64,000 nt of DNA. It comes from Nitratireductor sp. (GTDB lineage Bacteria; Pseudomonadota; Alphaproteobacteria; Rhizobiales; Rhizobiaceae). Each line of letters begins with the position of its first letter. Position 1 is the first letter of the stretch. Below are positions 1-9,408 of this stretch, one piece after another. Under the pieces are notes generated by a model. The model was not told the origin of the DNA. It saw only the letters and a program-made list of their open reading frames with translations, and made no database searches. The translations under genes were made by a program, and so were the position numbers. Location: assembly GCA_017854535.1 (NCBI GenBank), contig JAFMHL010000004.1:1-64000 (forward strand). Reading direction: 5' to 3'.

Positions 1-66
1 CTGGCGGCATGACGTAAGAACTCGCTTCGCGAGTTGGCATCTTAGCCTAACTGCTGAATAATTAGG
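1..66. other. Left edge, no gene assignable
   Basis: No gene can be assigned here. A short hairpin (19-25 with 29-35, arms aactcgc/gcgagtt, loop ttc) and a weaker one (cctaa/ttagg) lie just before the terminator at 67-92. This may be the 3' end of a structured RNA or the 3' UTR of a gene whose body lies to the left. A plus-strand reading frame could end at the stops at 10-12 or 15-17, but too few codons are visible to decide. Confidence 0.3.
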
Positions 67-92
67 AAGGCCGTCCCTCGGGGCGGCCTTTT
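67..92 (+). terminator. Rho-independent terminator
   Basis: A 10-bp GC-rich stem (67-76 with 81-90, one G-U pair) with loop ctcg is followed by a short T-run. It ends whatever transcript enters from the left edge. Confidence 0.75.
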
Positions 93-121
93 GGCATGTA
101 TAACCAAGATATGTATTTCGT

Positions 122-160
122 TGAAATAGTGAACAGTGCGTTCTTGTTCGCTGTATTTCA
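122..160. promoter_or_regulatory. Dyad upstream of doxX gene
   Basis: This is a two-part inverted repeat. The outer arms are tgaaata (122-128) and tatttca (154-160). The inner arms are gaaca (131-135) and tgttc (145-149). It lies about 60 bp before the DoxX start codon, where a repressor operator would be expected. No regulator is assigned; it could also fold as an RNA hairpin. Confidence 0.35.
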
Positions 161-217
161 CTTTACAATCATATCGACTATTATGTAATCATCTTATTCA
201 AACAAAGGGGAAAACAC

Positions 218-601
218 ATGAACAACAATATTGCACTTCTAATCGGCCGGATCTTGCTGGCTGCTATGTTTATTATGGCTGGCTTGATGAAGTTTGGAGG
301 CATTGCCGGAACTGCAGGATATATCGCATCCAAAGGCCTACCAGCGCCAACGATCCTTGCTTGGCTAACAGCTATTTTTGAAGTCGCGGCTGGCGTTGCC
401 ATCCTTGTTGGCTTTCAAACCAAATTAGCCTCTTATGCATTAGCGGCTTTCTGCATCCTTGCAGGATTTATCTTCCATTTTGATCCTGCAGACCAAGTGC
501 AATTCACGATGTTCTTGAAAAACATCACGATCGCTGGTGGCTTCCTTGCCCTGTCTGTTGCAGGTGCTGGCAGCTACTCGGTGGATGCTCGCCGCAGCTA
601 A
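218..601 (+). CDS. DoxX family membrane protein
   Basis: This is a 127-residue hydrophobic protein with about four membrane segments, the usual size and layout of the DoxX/DUF417-like family. The N-terminal part (IGRILLAAMFIMAGLMKFGG) is the family signature helix. Family members sit in the inner membrane, and some are tied to redox or thiol stress, but the substrate is unknown. The ATG is preceded by a good ribosome binding site (aaagggg). It is a single-gene unit: a dyad lies upstream at 122-160 and a strong terminator follows at 658-696. The family is clear from the sequence; the function is not. Confidence 0.8.
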   Translation: MNNNIALLIGRILLAAMFIMAGLMKFGGIAGTAGYIASKGLPAPTILAWLTAIFEVAAGVAILVGFQTKLASYALAAFCILAGFIFHFDPADQVQFTMFLKNITIAGGFLALSVAGAGSYSVDARRS

Positions 602-657
602 GCTTCCGACCCACTTCCCCCATGCGGTGAGGCTATGCCAAATCGCATGAACAGAGA

Positions 658-696
658 CCGCCTGATTCACCCACAACAATCAGGCGGTTTTTCTTT
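658..696 (+). terminator. Rho-independent terminator after doxX
   Basis: A 10-bp perfect stem ccgcctgatt (658-667) pairs with aatcaggcgg (678-687) and is followed by ttttttcttt. It separates the DoxX gene from the converging his genes. Confidence 0.9.
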
Positions 697-710
697 GTCT
701 AATTTTGAAT

Positions 711-1412
711 TTATTTAAGAGATTTGCTCACAGCGGCGCAGACTTCTTTCAAGGTCGCGCGATCTTCTCTCGATAATTTCGCCTTACGCGATGCAATCAA
801 ATTGGCCTCTGAGCGAAGAATAATACCATCACTGAGAATTTTAAGATGGTTGGCAACCAAGGTCGATCCGGTTGAAGTAATATCGACGATGACATCCGCT
901 GTTCCTGCCGCCGGCGCGCCTTCTGTTGCGCCCAAACTTTCCACGATCCGGTACATGGCAATTCCGTGATCGGCAAACCAGTTTTGCGTCAGTTGCCAGT
1001 ATTTTGTGGCAATACGTAATTGGCGATGATGGCGCTGACGAAATTCGGCTGCTACGTCATCCAGATCAGCCATGGTGTCCACATCAATCCAGCTTTCGGG
1101 AACGGCAACAATGACATTGGCCCCGCCAAAGCCGAGCTTGGCTTTGAATTCCAGATAGGCGTCCGCATCGGCAATCGCTTCGCGGGCCAAGTCTTCGCCT
1201 GTTACACCGAGCGCGATGTTTCCAGCGATCAATTCGCGGGCGATTTCAGAGGCGGATAGAAATGCGATTTCAACATCATCCATGCCTTTGACCGTGCCGC
1301 GATAAGAGCGCTGATCTTTTGGCAATTCGATCTTGTATCCAGCCTTGGCAAAAGCTGCGATGGCATCTTCTTTTAGACGACCTTTGGAGGGAAGTGCTAT
1401 TGTAAGCGTCAT
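711..1412 (-). CDS. hisG: ATP phosphoribosyltransferase, short form
   Basis: It catalyses the first step of histidine synthesis, joining ATP and PRPP to give phosphoribosyl-ATP in the cytoplasm. At 233 residues it is the short form, which lacks the C-terminal regulatory domain and depends on HisZ. The start [12 protein letters not shown] and the PRPP-binding loop [14 protein letters not shown] (about residues 173-186) are typical. Its ATG overlaps the hisZ stop by 4 bp, so the two are translationally coupled and made together, as the HisG-HisZ octamer requires. It is the last gene of the hisS-hisZ-hisG run. Confidence 0.95.
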   Translation of the reverse strand: MTLTIALPSKGRLKEDAIAAFAKAGYKIELPKDQRSYRGTVKGMDDVEIAFLSASEIARELIAGNIALGVTGEDLAREAIADADAYLEFKAKLGFGGANVIVAVPESWIDVDTMADLDDVAAEFRQRHHRQLRIATKYWQLTQNWFADHGIAMYRIVESLGATEGAPAAGTADVIVDITSTGSTLVANHLKILSDGIILRSEANLIASRKAKLSREDRATLKEVCAAVSKSLK

Positions 1413-2521
1413 GCTGCACCTCTTGGACCAACAACCCGGTCGACATAGACTGCAAATCCTATGGCAGGGGTTTTTGCTTTAGAGCCTAGGACCGTCAACA
1501 GACCATCATAGCGCCCGCCACCTGCAAGAGGTTTGGCAGCTGACTTTCCAACACCATTCACCTCAAAGACGAAGCCCGTATAATAATCCAGGCGTCTTCC
1601 GAAAGCTGATTTATAGCGGATAGCAACATTTTCCAAACCAAGTTTATCAATCGCAACAATGCGCTTGTGAAAATCTTCCAACGGATCGCCCAAGGGAATG
1701 TTAAACTTGCGCGCGAATGACCAGAGTTTCCGGTCTGCGTTTTTCAATCTTAGATCAAGGGCCAAAAACGTTTCCAGAACTTTGCGCTTATCGTCACTCA
1801 AATGGGTTTCAGCAAGCTCGGCTTTTTCCATCATCCGCTTGGCGATCTCATCGCTGCTGCGCCCATGTTGGGAAGACATGCTGGCTTTAGCCATTTCACT
1901 TTCGATGAAGGTCGTAAGCGTCAAGCTGTCTTTTTCGCGAATGGCCTGGATGATATCAACTGGCAAGTCGGCGGACTGTTCGCTCGTTTCACCTGACAAT
2001 CGGTCTAGGTCTGCGCTCAAACGCGTTTTATCACCAAAGGCACGGAGCAGTCTTTCACGCCAGGTTTTCGGCAGACCAAGAGAGGTAAGCACAGCTTCGA
2101 AAATGGCCTGATCGCCAATCGTAACGGAAAGACGGTTTTTGCCAAGCATCCGCAATAGCTCGATGGATTGAAGGAGGCTTTTTGCGTCAGCCGCAATGGC
2201 ATTAGCCGCGCCAATATCCTCTATACCCGCCTGCATAAACTCGGCTGGTTCGTCAGCCCGTTGGCGGAACACTTTGCCCACATAGGCATAACGCATTTTT
2301 TCTTTGGTGCTTTGCAAATGATCGAGGCAAACAGGAATTGTGAACTCAGGGCGCAGACATAGATCACGGCCAAGCTGGTCATTGGTCATGAAAATACGCC
2401 GACGAATGTCTTCACCCGCCGCGTTGAGAATCGGATCAGCAGGTTGCAGCATACCAATGTCTGGCAGCGCGCATTTACGCTCCTTGAAAAAGGTTTCGAT
2501 CTTAAGGGTCGTTGCTGTCAT
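1409..2521 (-). CDS. hisZ: ATP phosphoribosyltransferase regulatory subunit
   Basis: This is a histidyl-tRNA synthetase paralogue that has lost aminoacylation and acts as the allosteric, histidine-sensing partner of short HisG. At 370 residues it keeps the class II fold, including [13 protein letters not shown] and GGGRYDGLL, but it has no C-terminal anticodon-binding domain, unlike the 525-residue HisS encoded just upstream. The start ATG at 2521 lies against the repeat element at 2531-2662, so the gene's ribosome binding region borders that insertion. It may be transcribed with hisS through the repeat. Confidence 0.93.
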   Translation of the reverse strand: MTATTLKIETFFKERKCALPDIGMLQPADPILNAAGEDIRRRIFMTNDQLGRDLCLRPEFTIPVCLDHLQSTKEKMRYAYVGKVFRQRADEPAEFMQAGIEDIGAANAIAADAKSLLQSIELLRMLGKNRLSVTIGDQAIFEAVLTSLGLPKTWRERLLRAFGDKTRLSADLDRLSGETSEQSADLPVDIIQAIREKDSLTLTTFIESEMAKASMSSQHGRSSDEIAKRMMEKAELAETHLSDDKRKVLETFLALDLRLKNADRKLWSFARKFNIPLGDPLEDFHKRIVAIDKLGLENVAIRYKSAFGRRLDYYTGFVFEVNGVGKSAAKPLAGGGRYDGLLTVLGSKAKTPAIGFAVYVDRVVGPRGAA

Positions 2522-2530
2522 GGGAGACTA

Positions 2531-2662
2531 TACCCCCCTCTGTCCTGTCGGACATCTCCCCCCAAGGGTGGAGATAGTATTTGGCGAAATATCGCGTACG
2601 GCGTATCTCCACCCCCCGTTTGTTTTGGTGGGGGAGATGTCACGAAGTGACAGAGGGGGGTA
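2531..2662. repeat. Palindromic intergenic repeat (RIME/MITE-like)
   Basis: This is a 132-bp imperfect palindrome that fills the hisS-hisZ gap. The 14-bp outer arms are perfect: tacccccctctgtc (2531-2544) and gacagaggggggta (2649-2662). Further inward, gacatctcccc (2551-2561) pairs with the gggagatgtc region (2632-2641), and tggagata (2569-2576) with tatctcca (2604-2611). From memory, C-rich palindromes of this kind, with arms reading CCCCCCTCTGTC, are dispersed in Hyphomicrobiales genomes. No second copy was seen in this window. In RNA it would form a long hairpin between the two genes. Confidence 0.75.
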
Positions 2663-2665
2663 ATA

Positions 2666-4243
2666 TCAGCCATTAATTCGTTCCGCTGCCTGCTCTGCCA
2701 ATAGTTTTTGAATTTCCGCTACCAAATCCTTTTCATCAATCTCAAACTGACCGGGCCTGGTCTCGCGCCACTCTTCATTGGACGCAATCGCAGCAGCTTG
2801 TTTTCGACCCTCGATCATATCCTTGATTTGCAGCTTGCCAGCGGTGCGTTCATCGGTTCCCTGAATGATCGCAATCGGGCAATCGCGGCGGTCGGCATAT
2901 TGCAATTGCTTACCGAGTTTTGCGTTGGCATTGCCCTGATACATTTCTGCTCTGATACCCGCATTGCGAAGCGACTGAACCAATTTTTGATAATTGCCGA
3001 GGGCATCGATATCCTTGTCCATGACAGTCACAATAACGGGCGCGGTTTTTTCCGAGCCTTCGAGTTTGCCAAGGTTTTTCAGCGCCGTCATCAAGCGGGA
3101 CACACCGATGGAAAATCCCGTTGCCGGAACAGGTTGACCCATGAAGCGGGAAACCAGACCATCATAACGCCCGCCGCCGCCAACAGAACCAAAGACGACC
3201 TCTTGGCCTTTTTCATTGGTCACAGGAAAGGTTAGTTCCGCTTCATAGACAGGGCCAGTGTAGTATTCGAGACCACGAACGCAGGACTGATCAATTTGAA
3301 TTCGGCCATCATTGTAACTAGCTGCATCGAACAATGCTTTCATCGAAGTAAGTTCGAAAATGCCATCGTTGAATTTTTCGTTTTCGTTCTGTGAAATTCC
3401 ACCGACGCTACTAAGTCCTTCATCGCTTTGCCCAACTATGCCAGCAGAAATATAAGATACCACAGAATTGATAGCTTTCTGATCAAGCCCAACACCTTTG
3501 GTGAAATCGCCTTCTCCTTCTTTGCCGCCATCCCAGCGACCGGACCCCAACAACAGCCGAACACCTTCAACACCAAATTTGTCCAGCTTATCAATCGCGC
3601 GCATGACGTTGAGGCGTTTGTCTGCATTCTCATCACCGCCAAGGCCGATGGCTTCCATAACCCCGTCCAGCACTTTGCGGTTGTTGACGCGGATAACATA
3701 GTCGCCGCGCTTGATGCCCAAGGCTTCCATCACATCGGCCATCATCATGCACATCTCTGCGTCCGCCTGAACGCCCGGCGCGCCAACCGTATCAGCATCG
3801 AACTGCATGAACTGGCGGAAGCGGCCCGGACCAGGCTTTTCATTTCTGAACACCCAGCCATTGCGATAGGTGCGATATGGCATTTGGATGTCGTTGAAAT
3901 TTTCCGCCACATGGCGGGCAAGCGGCGCGGTCAAATCATAGCGCAGGCTCATCCATTGATCGTCATCATCGATGAGTGAAAACACGCCTTCATTGGGACG
4001 ATCTGCATCGGGCAAGAATTTACCCAAGGCATCGGTATATTCGAACATCGGTGTTTCCACCGGATCAAAGCCATAACGCTCATAGACTTCGCGTATTTTG
4101 GCAACCATCAAATCCGTTGCGCGGATATCGTCGGGCGAACGGTCCACAAAACCGCGAGGCAGACGTGCGCGCAGCTTTTGCGGCTTAACTTTTTTCTTGT
4201 CTTTTTTCGGCTGCTGGTTTTGCGCTGGGTTCTGTTCGGACAT
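2666..4243 (-). CDS. hisS: Histidyl-tRNA synthetase
   Basis: It charges tRNA-His with histidine. It is a class II synthetase: motif 2 includes [12 protein letters not shown], the histidine-binding signature is VRGLEYYTG, motif 3 is GGGGRYDGL, and a C-terminal anticodon-binding domain follows. I start at the ATG at 4243 (MSEQNPAQ, 525 residues); an in-frame TTG at 4252 would add three residues. The Lys/Gln-rich N-terminus (about residues 8-25) is an extension. Many Hyphomicrobiales carry a HisRS suited to a tRNA-His without G-1, and such a tRNA is encoded at 32904-32980. The enzyme is certain; membership of that divergent class is inferred. Confidence 0.95.
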   Translation of the reverse strand: MSEQNPAQNQQPKKDKKKVKPQKLRARLPRGFVDRSPDDIRATDLMVAKIREVYERYGFDPVETPMFEYTDALGKFLPDADRPNEGVFSLIDDDDQWMSLRYDLTAPLARHVAENFNDIQMPYRTYRNGWVFRNEKPGPGRFRQFMQFDADTVGAPGVQADAEMCMMMADVMEALGIKRGDYVIRVNNRKVLDGVMEAIGLGGDENADKRLNVMRAIDKLDKFGVEGVRLLLGSGRWDGGKEGEGDFTKGVGLDQKAINSVVSYISAGIVGQSDEGLSSVGGISQNENEKFNDGIFELTSMKALFDAASYNDGRIQIDQSCVRGLEYYTGPVYEAELTFPVTNEKGQEVVFGSVGGGGRYDGLVSRFMGQPVPATGFSIGVSRLMTALKNLGKLEGSEKTAPVIVTVMDKDIDALGNYQKLVQSLRNAGIRAEMYQGNANAKLGKQLQYADRRDCPIAIIQGTDERTAGKLQIKDMIEGRKQAAAIASNEEWRETRPGQFEIDEKDLVAEIQKLLAEQAAERING

Positions 4244-4393
4244 AACGATCAATCACAATTTGATGGCGCTTAAGGTGCGCTGGAGCAAAGAATGCGAAAC
4301 GCAAATTTGCCAAGGGTTGAAACTCACGCTTACCTAACCGATAGATGTTTTGGTAACAAGACCAAACGACACCCTCATTTCAGGAATAATATC

Positions 4394-4939
4394 TTGGCAG
4401 CAACGCATTTACACCTTTTTGACACCCCGCTTGGGCGATGCGGAATCGCATGGGGCGACAAAGGCGTGATGGCGGCAAGCTTTCCTGAAGCGGATGATGG
4501 CCTGACCCGCAAACGTTTGTTGAAACGTGCGCAAGATGCAGAGGAGGCCACCTCGCCACCGCCTCATATTCTGGAAGCAATATCTGCCATTGTCCGATTG
4601 ATGCAGGGCGAACCAGAGACACTGGAAGATATTCAGCTGGATTTGTCAGGCATCAGCGCGTTTGAACAGCAGGTCTATGCCTTGTCGCGGGCGATTGAGC
4701 CGGGCAAAACGCGCACCTATGGCGATTTGGCAAAAGATCTGGGCGATGTGGCTTACTCCCAGCGGGTTGGGCAATCGCTTGGGCGCAATCCAATTCCGAT
4801 CATCATCCCTTGCCACAGGATTGTGGGAGTCGACAATAAGATGACAGGCTTTTCTGCGCCGGGCGGCATTGATACCAAACGCGCTCTATTGAAAATTGAA
4901 GGCGCAATCGGGCCGGACTTATTCGACTTTATGGATTAG
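4394..4939 (+). CDS. ogt: Methylated-DNA-protein-cysteine methyltransferase
   Basis: It removes alkyl groups from O6-alkylguanine by irreversible transfer to its own cysteine. The active-site motif IPCHRIVG places the acceptor at about Cys140, followed by the usual GFSAPGGIDTKRALLKIE tail. I choose the TTG at 4394, preceded by cagga at a normal distance, giving 181 residues, the usual length. An upstream ATG at 4292 would add 34 residues with no family resemblance. It is transcribed away from hisS from the shared region 4244-4393. Confidence 0.88.
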   Translation: MAATHLHLFDTPLGRCGIAWGDKGVMAASFPEADDGLTRKRLLKRAQDAEEATSPPPHILEAISAIVRLMQGEPETLEDIQLDLSGISAFEQQVYALSRAIEPGKTRTYGDLAKDLGDVAYSQRVGQSLGRNPIPIIIPCHRIVGVDNKMTGFSAPGGIDTKRALLKIEGAIGPDLFDFMD

Positions 4940-4981
4940 CAATACTTTGCCATTGGTCAAAACCAAGCAGTGGAGCCTGCC

Positions 4982-5404
4982 CTATCTAGCGGCTTCGTCA
5001 CCAGCATAAAACGGCGAGACACATTGGGTTCTTGTGCCTGAAAATTGAAGATAGGTGTTGTCTTCAAACCGATATGATCCGTATTTTCGTACGCAATAGG
5101 CGTAATGTCTTGGTGAAACATCAGGCCTTCCAAGTCCGCCAATATCCAGCGATTTGGCACCGCCCAGCATTTGACCGATGAGAGCAGCATTTGGATTATA
5201 CTTGTTTCTTGCATCTCTTTGGCTCTGCCTGATTTCACTAGAGCTTGCGGTTTGGATGATACGTTGCTCGAATGATTGACTTTTTGAGCTCTGAATATTT
5301 ATTTGTGCTGGCACTGTCATTGCATTGGCTGCAACCGCACTAGCAGACACAAGCACCAGCGCACCCATCATTGATATGGCAAAATTACTGGTATGTTTGG
5401 TCAT
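4982..5404 (-). CDS. BA14K family secreted protein
   Basis: This 140-residue protein has an N-terminal signal peptide (about residues 1-28, hydrophobic core and Ala-rich end ASAVAANAM) and a C-terminal BA14K-type motif of about 35 residues (YAYCVRKYGSYRFEDNTYL, then CVSPF). The Brucella founder is a lectin-like, immunoreactive 14-kDa protein, and the family is largely confined to Hyphomicrobiales. The middle (residues 30-95) is Ser/Gln-rich and low in complexity. The exact role is unknown. It stands alone between ogt and the DUF1801 gene. Confidence 0.72.
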   Translation of the reverse strand: MTKHTSNFAISMMGALVLVSASAVAANAMTVPAQINIQSSKSQSFEQRIIQTASSSEIRQSQRDARNKYNPNAALIGQMLGGAKSLDIGGLGRPDVSPRHYAYCVRKYGSYRFEDNTYLQFSGTRTQCVSPFYAGDEAAR

Positions 5405-5508
5405 TTTATTACTCCAAAACCATCAAGGAAAGACGTCGCTATCGTATCTGTTACTTAGTGCTGACCTTAAAGATATTCCAGGCAATTTGATAACAAACCG
5501 CTGAAAAC

Positions 5509-5913
5509 TTATAAAAGCCGATAGGTTAGCGCCATGGCGATGCAGTGTTTGACTGCATCTATTGGAAAATCCTTTTCTACTTCGAACAATATCGCGCGGT
5601 TTCCTTCAAATGTCAGTTGACCGCCATATTGCTCACGAAACTGCTGGACCAAAGTTGTCGTGCAAATGAAATAAAGCGCATAGCCCGTTTCGCTGTTTTT
5701 AACGGGGGCCATTCTGACTGGGCTGCCTGTTTTAGGGTTTGTTGCCTCAAAGCTTGGTTGCCCCCACTTTAAACTTTCGGAAATTTGGTTGACTCCTTTT
5801 AACCCATCACCGACTTCCATAACCGTCTGGCGCAGTTCTGCCAAAGCCGCTTTTTGAGCCTTTGAACCATTGATCGTATAAAGGAAATTTGCTTGTTCCT
5901 TCATGGCATTCAT
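5509..5913 (-). CDS. DUF1801 domain protein
   Basis: This 134-residue protein belongs to the DUF1801/YdhG-like family. The signature region reads SLKWGQPSFEAT near residues 47-58, with strands matching the conserved YALYFICTTTLVQQFRE segment. Related proteins include Bacillus iron chaperones, but no function is established for this branch. It is cytoplasmic with no signal peptide. The start at 5913 has gaagag upstream; a second ATG at 5904 is possible. It is divergent from the EamA pseudogene. Confidence 0.7.
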   Translation of the reverse strand: MNAMKEQANFLYTINGSKAQKAALAELRQTVMEVGDGLKGVNQISESLKWGQPSFEATNPKTGSPVRMAPVKNSETGYALYFICTTTLVQQFREQYGGQLTFEGNRAILFEVEKDFPIDAVKHCIAMALTYRLL

Positions 5914-5986
5914 ATCTCTTCACAAAACTGTGCAGTTGGTATTTGCTACGTCCATGGTAAGGCGATGGTTTCATCTGGACAAGACC

Positions 5987-6847
5987 ATGCGCCTATTTCT
6001 ACTAACACTTTTGACCATGACTGCGTTTGCTGCAAATTCGGTTTTCGGCAGACTGGCGCTTGATAGCTCAACTGGTGATATGGCTATCGATCCGGCAAGC
6101 TATTCGCTCATCCGCCTTGCAAGTGGTGCAATCATGCTTCTGCTGCTGGTTCGTTTTACCTCGAAAAGCACAAAGCCGCACAAACAGGCTAGCGGCAACT
6201 GGGTTTCTGCTTTTGCATTATTTGCTTATGCTGCTGCATTTTCTTTCGCCTATGTATCATTGGAAACTGGCATGGGAGCATTGATATTGTTTTCCTGCGT
6301 CTAAGGCACCATGATTGGTTGGGCAATTTACAGCGGTGATAGGCCAACGCTATTTGAACTTACGGGCATGACTATCGCTTTTGGCGCTTTCCTTTGGCTG
6401 GTTTCGCCCGGCCTTTCAGCCCCTAACCCAATTGCGGCAGGTTTGATGGCCCTTTCAGGAATTGCGTGGGGTATTTATTCATTGCGAGGAAAAAACGCCG
6501 CAGATCCTTTGAGTGCCACCAAGGGTAATTTTATCCGCGCTGTGCCCTTTGCATTATTGTTAGCTCTGCTGGCAATCCAACATCTAACTGTCAGTCTGTT
6601 TGGCATAGTAATGGCCGTCGCGTCAGGCGCTATCAGCTCTGCCATGGGATATGCGCTTTGGTATGAGGTGTTGAAGAATCTGAAATCCACTCAAGCGGCC
6701 ATTGTTCAGCTTTCAGTGCCAGTAATTGCTGGCATCGGCGGATTACTATTGTTGAATGAACCGATAACGCAACGCTTTGTCATCGCGTCAGTTCTCATCC
6801 TTGGGGGTATTGCCATTGCAATACTTGCCAAAAACAAACGCGTTTAA
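5987..6847 (+). pseudogene. EamA/DMT transporter gene with one internal stop
   Basis: Ten-helix drug/metabolite transporter of the EamA superfamily, about 286 residues if read through. A single TAA at 6302-6304 splits it. The reading frame is unchanged on either side: codons before it end GALILFSCV, and codons after it begin GTMIGWAIYSGDRP. In relatives this position falls in a segment like GAVQATMI, where Gln stands at the stop, so one C-to-T change (CAA to TAA) explains it. Both halves keep good hydrophobic helices and no other lesion, so the loss is recent or the base is a sequencing error. An in-frame ATG at 5954 is an alternative start. Confidence 0.82.
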
Positions 6848-6850
6848 AAC

Positions 6851-7489
6851 CTATAATATTGGGCGCGGCAAACCATTGCGTTTGGCCTCGGTGATTTCGC
6901 GACAATGACATCCCTCGATGTGATCATTGACGAGACCCATGGCTTGCATGAAAGCATAAACCGTTGTTGGCCCCACAAAAGACCAGCCACGTTTCTTTAG
7001 ATCTTTCGATATTTTCGTTGATACATCTGAAAAGGTGTTTGCGAACGCCCATTCAATGGTCATCTTTTCTGGACGTTGATCTTTGCCCGGTTCAAAGCTC
7101 CAGAAATAAGCGGCGAGAGAGCCAAACTCATTCTGCAGTTCCAATGCCCTATTGGCATTGTTGATGGTCGATACAATCTTGCCACGATGGCGCACAATAC
7201 CAGCATCCAGAACCAGCCGTTCAATATCGTTGTCGTCAAACTTGGCTACTTTGTTAATGTCAAAATTAGCAAAGGCCTTTCTGAAATTCTCCCGCTTGCG
7301 CAGAATTGTTAGCCAGGAAAGGCCTGATTGAAATCCCTCAAGACATATCTTTTCAAACAAGCGCGTATCATTTGTAACGGGATGGCCCCATTCGTTGTCG
7401 TGATACTCCAAATAGCCTTCCTGATTGCCATGCCACCAGCATCTGGTCTTTCCATCTTCACCAAGAAGTAAACCTGTCTCTTTGCTCAT
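6851..7489 (-). CDS. tag: DNA-3-methyladenine glycosylase I
   Basis: It excises 3-methyladenine from alkylated DNA. The zinc-binding residues expected for Tag are visible: RCWWHG near residue 15, HDNEWG near residue 30, and a C-terminal HIEGCHC. The core SGLSWLTILRKRENFRKAF is the family signature. I start at the ATG at 7489 (MSKETGL, 212 residues), preceded by aaggaattta; an upstream in-frame codon at 7564 would add 25 residues of unrelated sequence. Its stop lies 3 bp from the EamA stop on the other strand. With ogt nearby, the region holds two alkylation-repair genes, though not in one operon. Confidence 0.92.
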   Translation of the reverse strand: MSKETGLLLGEDGKTRCWWHGNQEGYLEYHDNEWGHPVTNDTRLFEKICLEGFQSGLSWLTILRKRENFRKAFANFDINKVAKFDDNDIERLVLDAGIVRHRGKIVSTINNANRALELQNEFGSLAAYFWSFEPGKDQRPEKMTIEWAFANTFSDVSTKISKDLKKRGWSFVGPTTVYAFMQAMGLVNDHIEGCHCREITEAKRNGLPRPIL

Positions 7490-7647
7490 TAAATTCCTTT
7501 TCCTTTTTGGGTTCGATGGTATTAAAGTTGGTATCGGCCTAGCATAGAACACTGTTTGGCCCAAACCTGTCAGTAGTCATACCAAGACAGCTTTGTTTGT
7601 TAGGTAGAATTGACCTGAAAATACCTGTTGGTCGCTGAATTTGGAAT

Positions 7648-8376
7648 ATGCCTGTGATACGAAACTGCATTGTCAGGTCATTTGAGTTTGTTTGCTTCAG
7701 CATCATCATGCTGGCAATGCTGTTTTCGAACGCAAAAGCGGCAAGCGACGCAGAAATTATTCGTGGCTTTAATCTGACCGTTTTTGGTGCTGAATTTGCT
7801 CCATTCGGCATTCAGTCGAATTACGTGCGCAAATTTAATGGTCCAGTACGCATCAAAATCCATAACCTGTCCACGAAAGATCGTACAAATAGCGTGCGCG
7901 GTTTTATCAAGTATTTGAATAGGTCTGTTAGCGGCCTATCGGTCGCCACCACTAAGAATGCTGCCTTAGCTAATTTCAATGTCTATGTGGTTGACCGTGC
8001 GGATTATGTAAAAATTGCGCGCCAAAAAGTTTACCGTCGCCCCACCGCGCAAGTTCCTGGAAAATGCATCGTGCGCTCGGTTTTTTCCCTCGCGGGCATT
8101 ATAATCAGATCAGACGCGGTTATTGTTTCAGATGGAGGCGAAGCTTTATTTAAACGCTGTATGGCTGAAGAAATTCTTCAAGGGCTTGGCCCTTTGAACG
8201 AACACCCGACCCTTAGCGAAAGCATGTTTAATGACGGATCAAAACATACGAGATTTACCCGTTTTGATCGAACCATCATGAACATGCTGTATGATCGCCG
8301 CATTAAAAATGGTGCTACAATAGAAGCTGTACAAAGCGTGCTGCCAAGCGTTTTGGCGGACGCAAAGCGGCGCTGA
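7648..8376 (+). CDS. Secreted DUF2927 protein
   Basis: This 242-residue protein has a signal peptide (hydrophobic stretch about residues 12-31, cleavage near NAKAAS) and a DUF2927 domain. The recognisable segment is CMAEEILQGLGPLNE near residues 170-184, followed by ESMFNDG. The family is widespread in alphaproteobacteria and resembles distant metallopeptidase folds, but the usual HExxH zinc motif is absent and no activity is established. It is a single gene, divergent from tag, and probably periplasmic. Confidence 0.72.
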   Translation: MPVIRNCIVRSFEFVCFSIIMLAMLFSNAKAASDAEIIRGFNLTVFGAEFAPFGIQSNYVRKFNGPVRIKIHNLSTKDRTNSVRGFIKYLNRSVSGLSVATTKNAALANFNVYVVDRADYVKIARQKVYRRPTAQVPGKCIVRSVFSLAGIIIRSDAVIVSDGGEALFKRCMAEEILQGLGPLNEHPTLSESMFNDGSKHTRFTRFDRTIMNMLYDRRIKNGATIEAVQSVLPSVLADAKRR

Positions 8377-8600
8377 CGGCACGTCTTACCGCCCGTATCA
8401 GGGCAAAAATCTTCTAGATTCATACTTGATTAACTGTCCTTATCAACGGGGCAGTTACCATGAATCATTCAAATTTTAACGAAACTGCTTTGATTCATAA
8501 TTCAGTTGCCAATCAACGCGCATGATAGGGCAAGTGAAGCGGCGCGTTCTAACTTACGCACCTTTTCTACCACCGTATGCAATAATGTAGTGAGTTTGAT

Positions 8601-9368
8601 ATGCGTAACATTCTGGTAATTCTCTCAGCGGCAACTGCCTTGTCGCTTTCTGCTGCCCCGTCTTTTTCCGGGTCAAGATATTCCACACCACCAGCAACTG
8701 TTTTGTCCGGTGACCTAGCATCACCCTGGATATTGCAATTGCGAAACAACCAGCAATACCAAAAATTGATGCAGCGCAATGCGGCTATCCGCCAGCAACT
8801 TGCTACACAACCAAAAAGACAAAAAGCAGTGAGATCGGTCGCTCTTATCCGCCCGGCTGCACGGACGCAAGCCAGTGCGCCAGCACCTGTATCAGCGCCA
8901 AAAGAAGGTCTTGATGCGAAGTTCTTGCCGCAATTGGTAGCCTATTCCGGCAATCAACAGCCAGGAACCATTGTGATCGATACCAACAGACGTTTCCTGT
9001 TTCTGGTTGAAGCAGATGGCATGGCACGGCGCTATGGCGTTGGTGTTGGCAAAGAGGGATTTGAATGGTCAGGTACCGAGAAAATTACCCGCCGCGCTGA
9101 ATGGCCCGATTGGCGTCCGCCAGAAGAAATGCGCCAGCGTGAACGGGCCAAGGGTCGCGAATTACCTGTCGTTATGGCTGGAGGCCCCGAAAATCCATTA
9201 GGGGCCCGCGCTTTGTATCTTGGAAGTACATTATACAGAATACACGGCACAAACAGGCCTGACACTATTGGCAAAGCGATGTCTTCTGGCTGTATCCGTA
9301 TGCGTAATGAAGACGTTACCGATCTTTATCAACGGGTTAAAGTGGGTACTAAGGTGGTTGTACTTTAA
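8601..9368 (+). CDS. L,D-transpeptidase (YkuD), copy 1
   Basis: Exported enzyme that makes 3-3 crosslinks in peptidoglycan or attaches proteins to it. It is 255 residues with a signal peptide (about 1-25, ending SAAPSFSG), a Pro/Ala/Gln-rich linker (50-110), and a YkuD domain (about 118-255). The catalytic motif is HGTNRPDTIGKAMSSGCIRM with the nucleophile at about Cys231. The same domain is repeated in the next gene. Close relatives in Brucella and Agrobacterium link outer-membrane proteins to the wall, so that role is possible here by inference. Paired hairpins follow at 9409-9466. Confidence 0.9.
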   Translation: MRNILVILSAATALSLSAAPSFSGSRYSTPPATVLSGDLASPWILQLRNNQQYQKLMQRNAAIRQQLATQPKRQKAVRSVALIRPAARTQASAPAPVSAPKEGLDAKFLPQLVAYSGNQQPGTIVIDTNRRFLFLVEADGMARRYGVGVGKEGFEWSGTEKITRRAEWPDWRPPEEMRQRERAKGRELPVVMAGGPENPLGARALYLGSTLYRIHGTNRPDTIGKAMSSGCIRMRNEDVTDLYQRVKVGTKVVVL

Positions 9369-9408
9369 ATTTTCAACTGAATTGCCTGTATAATAGGCAA
9401 TTCACATA

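Noticed and set aside
2708-3235. Plus-strand open frame of 175 codons
   Set aside because: It is antisense to the hisS catalytic region; no ribosome site and no family resemblance.
3428-3979. Plus-strand open frame of 183 codons
   Set aside because: It is antisense to hisS, which is unambiguous; composition follows the shadow frame.
8460-8525. 21-codon plus-strand frame with hairpin arms atgaatca/tgattcat
   Set aside because: It has gggg upstream but no other support; too short to judge by eye without conservation.
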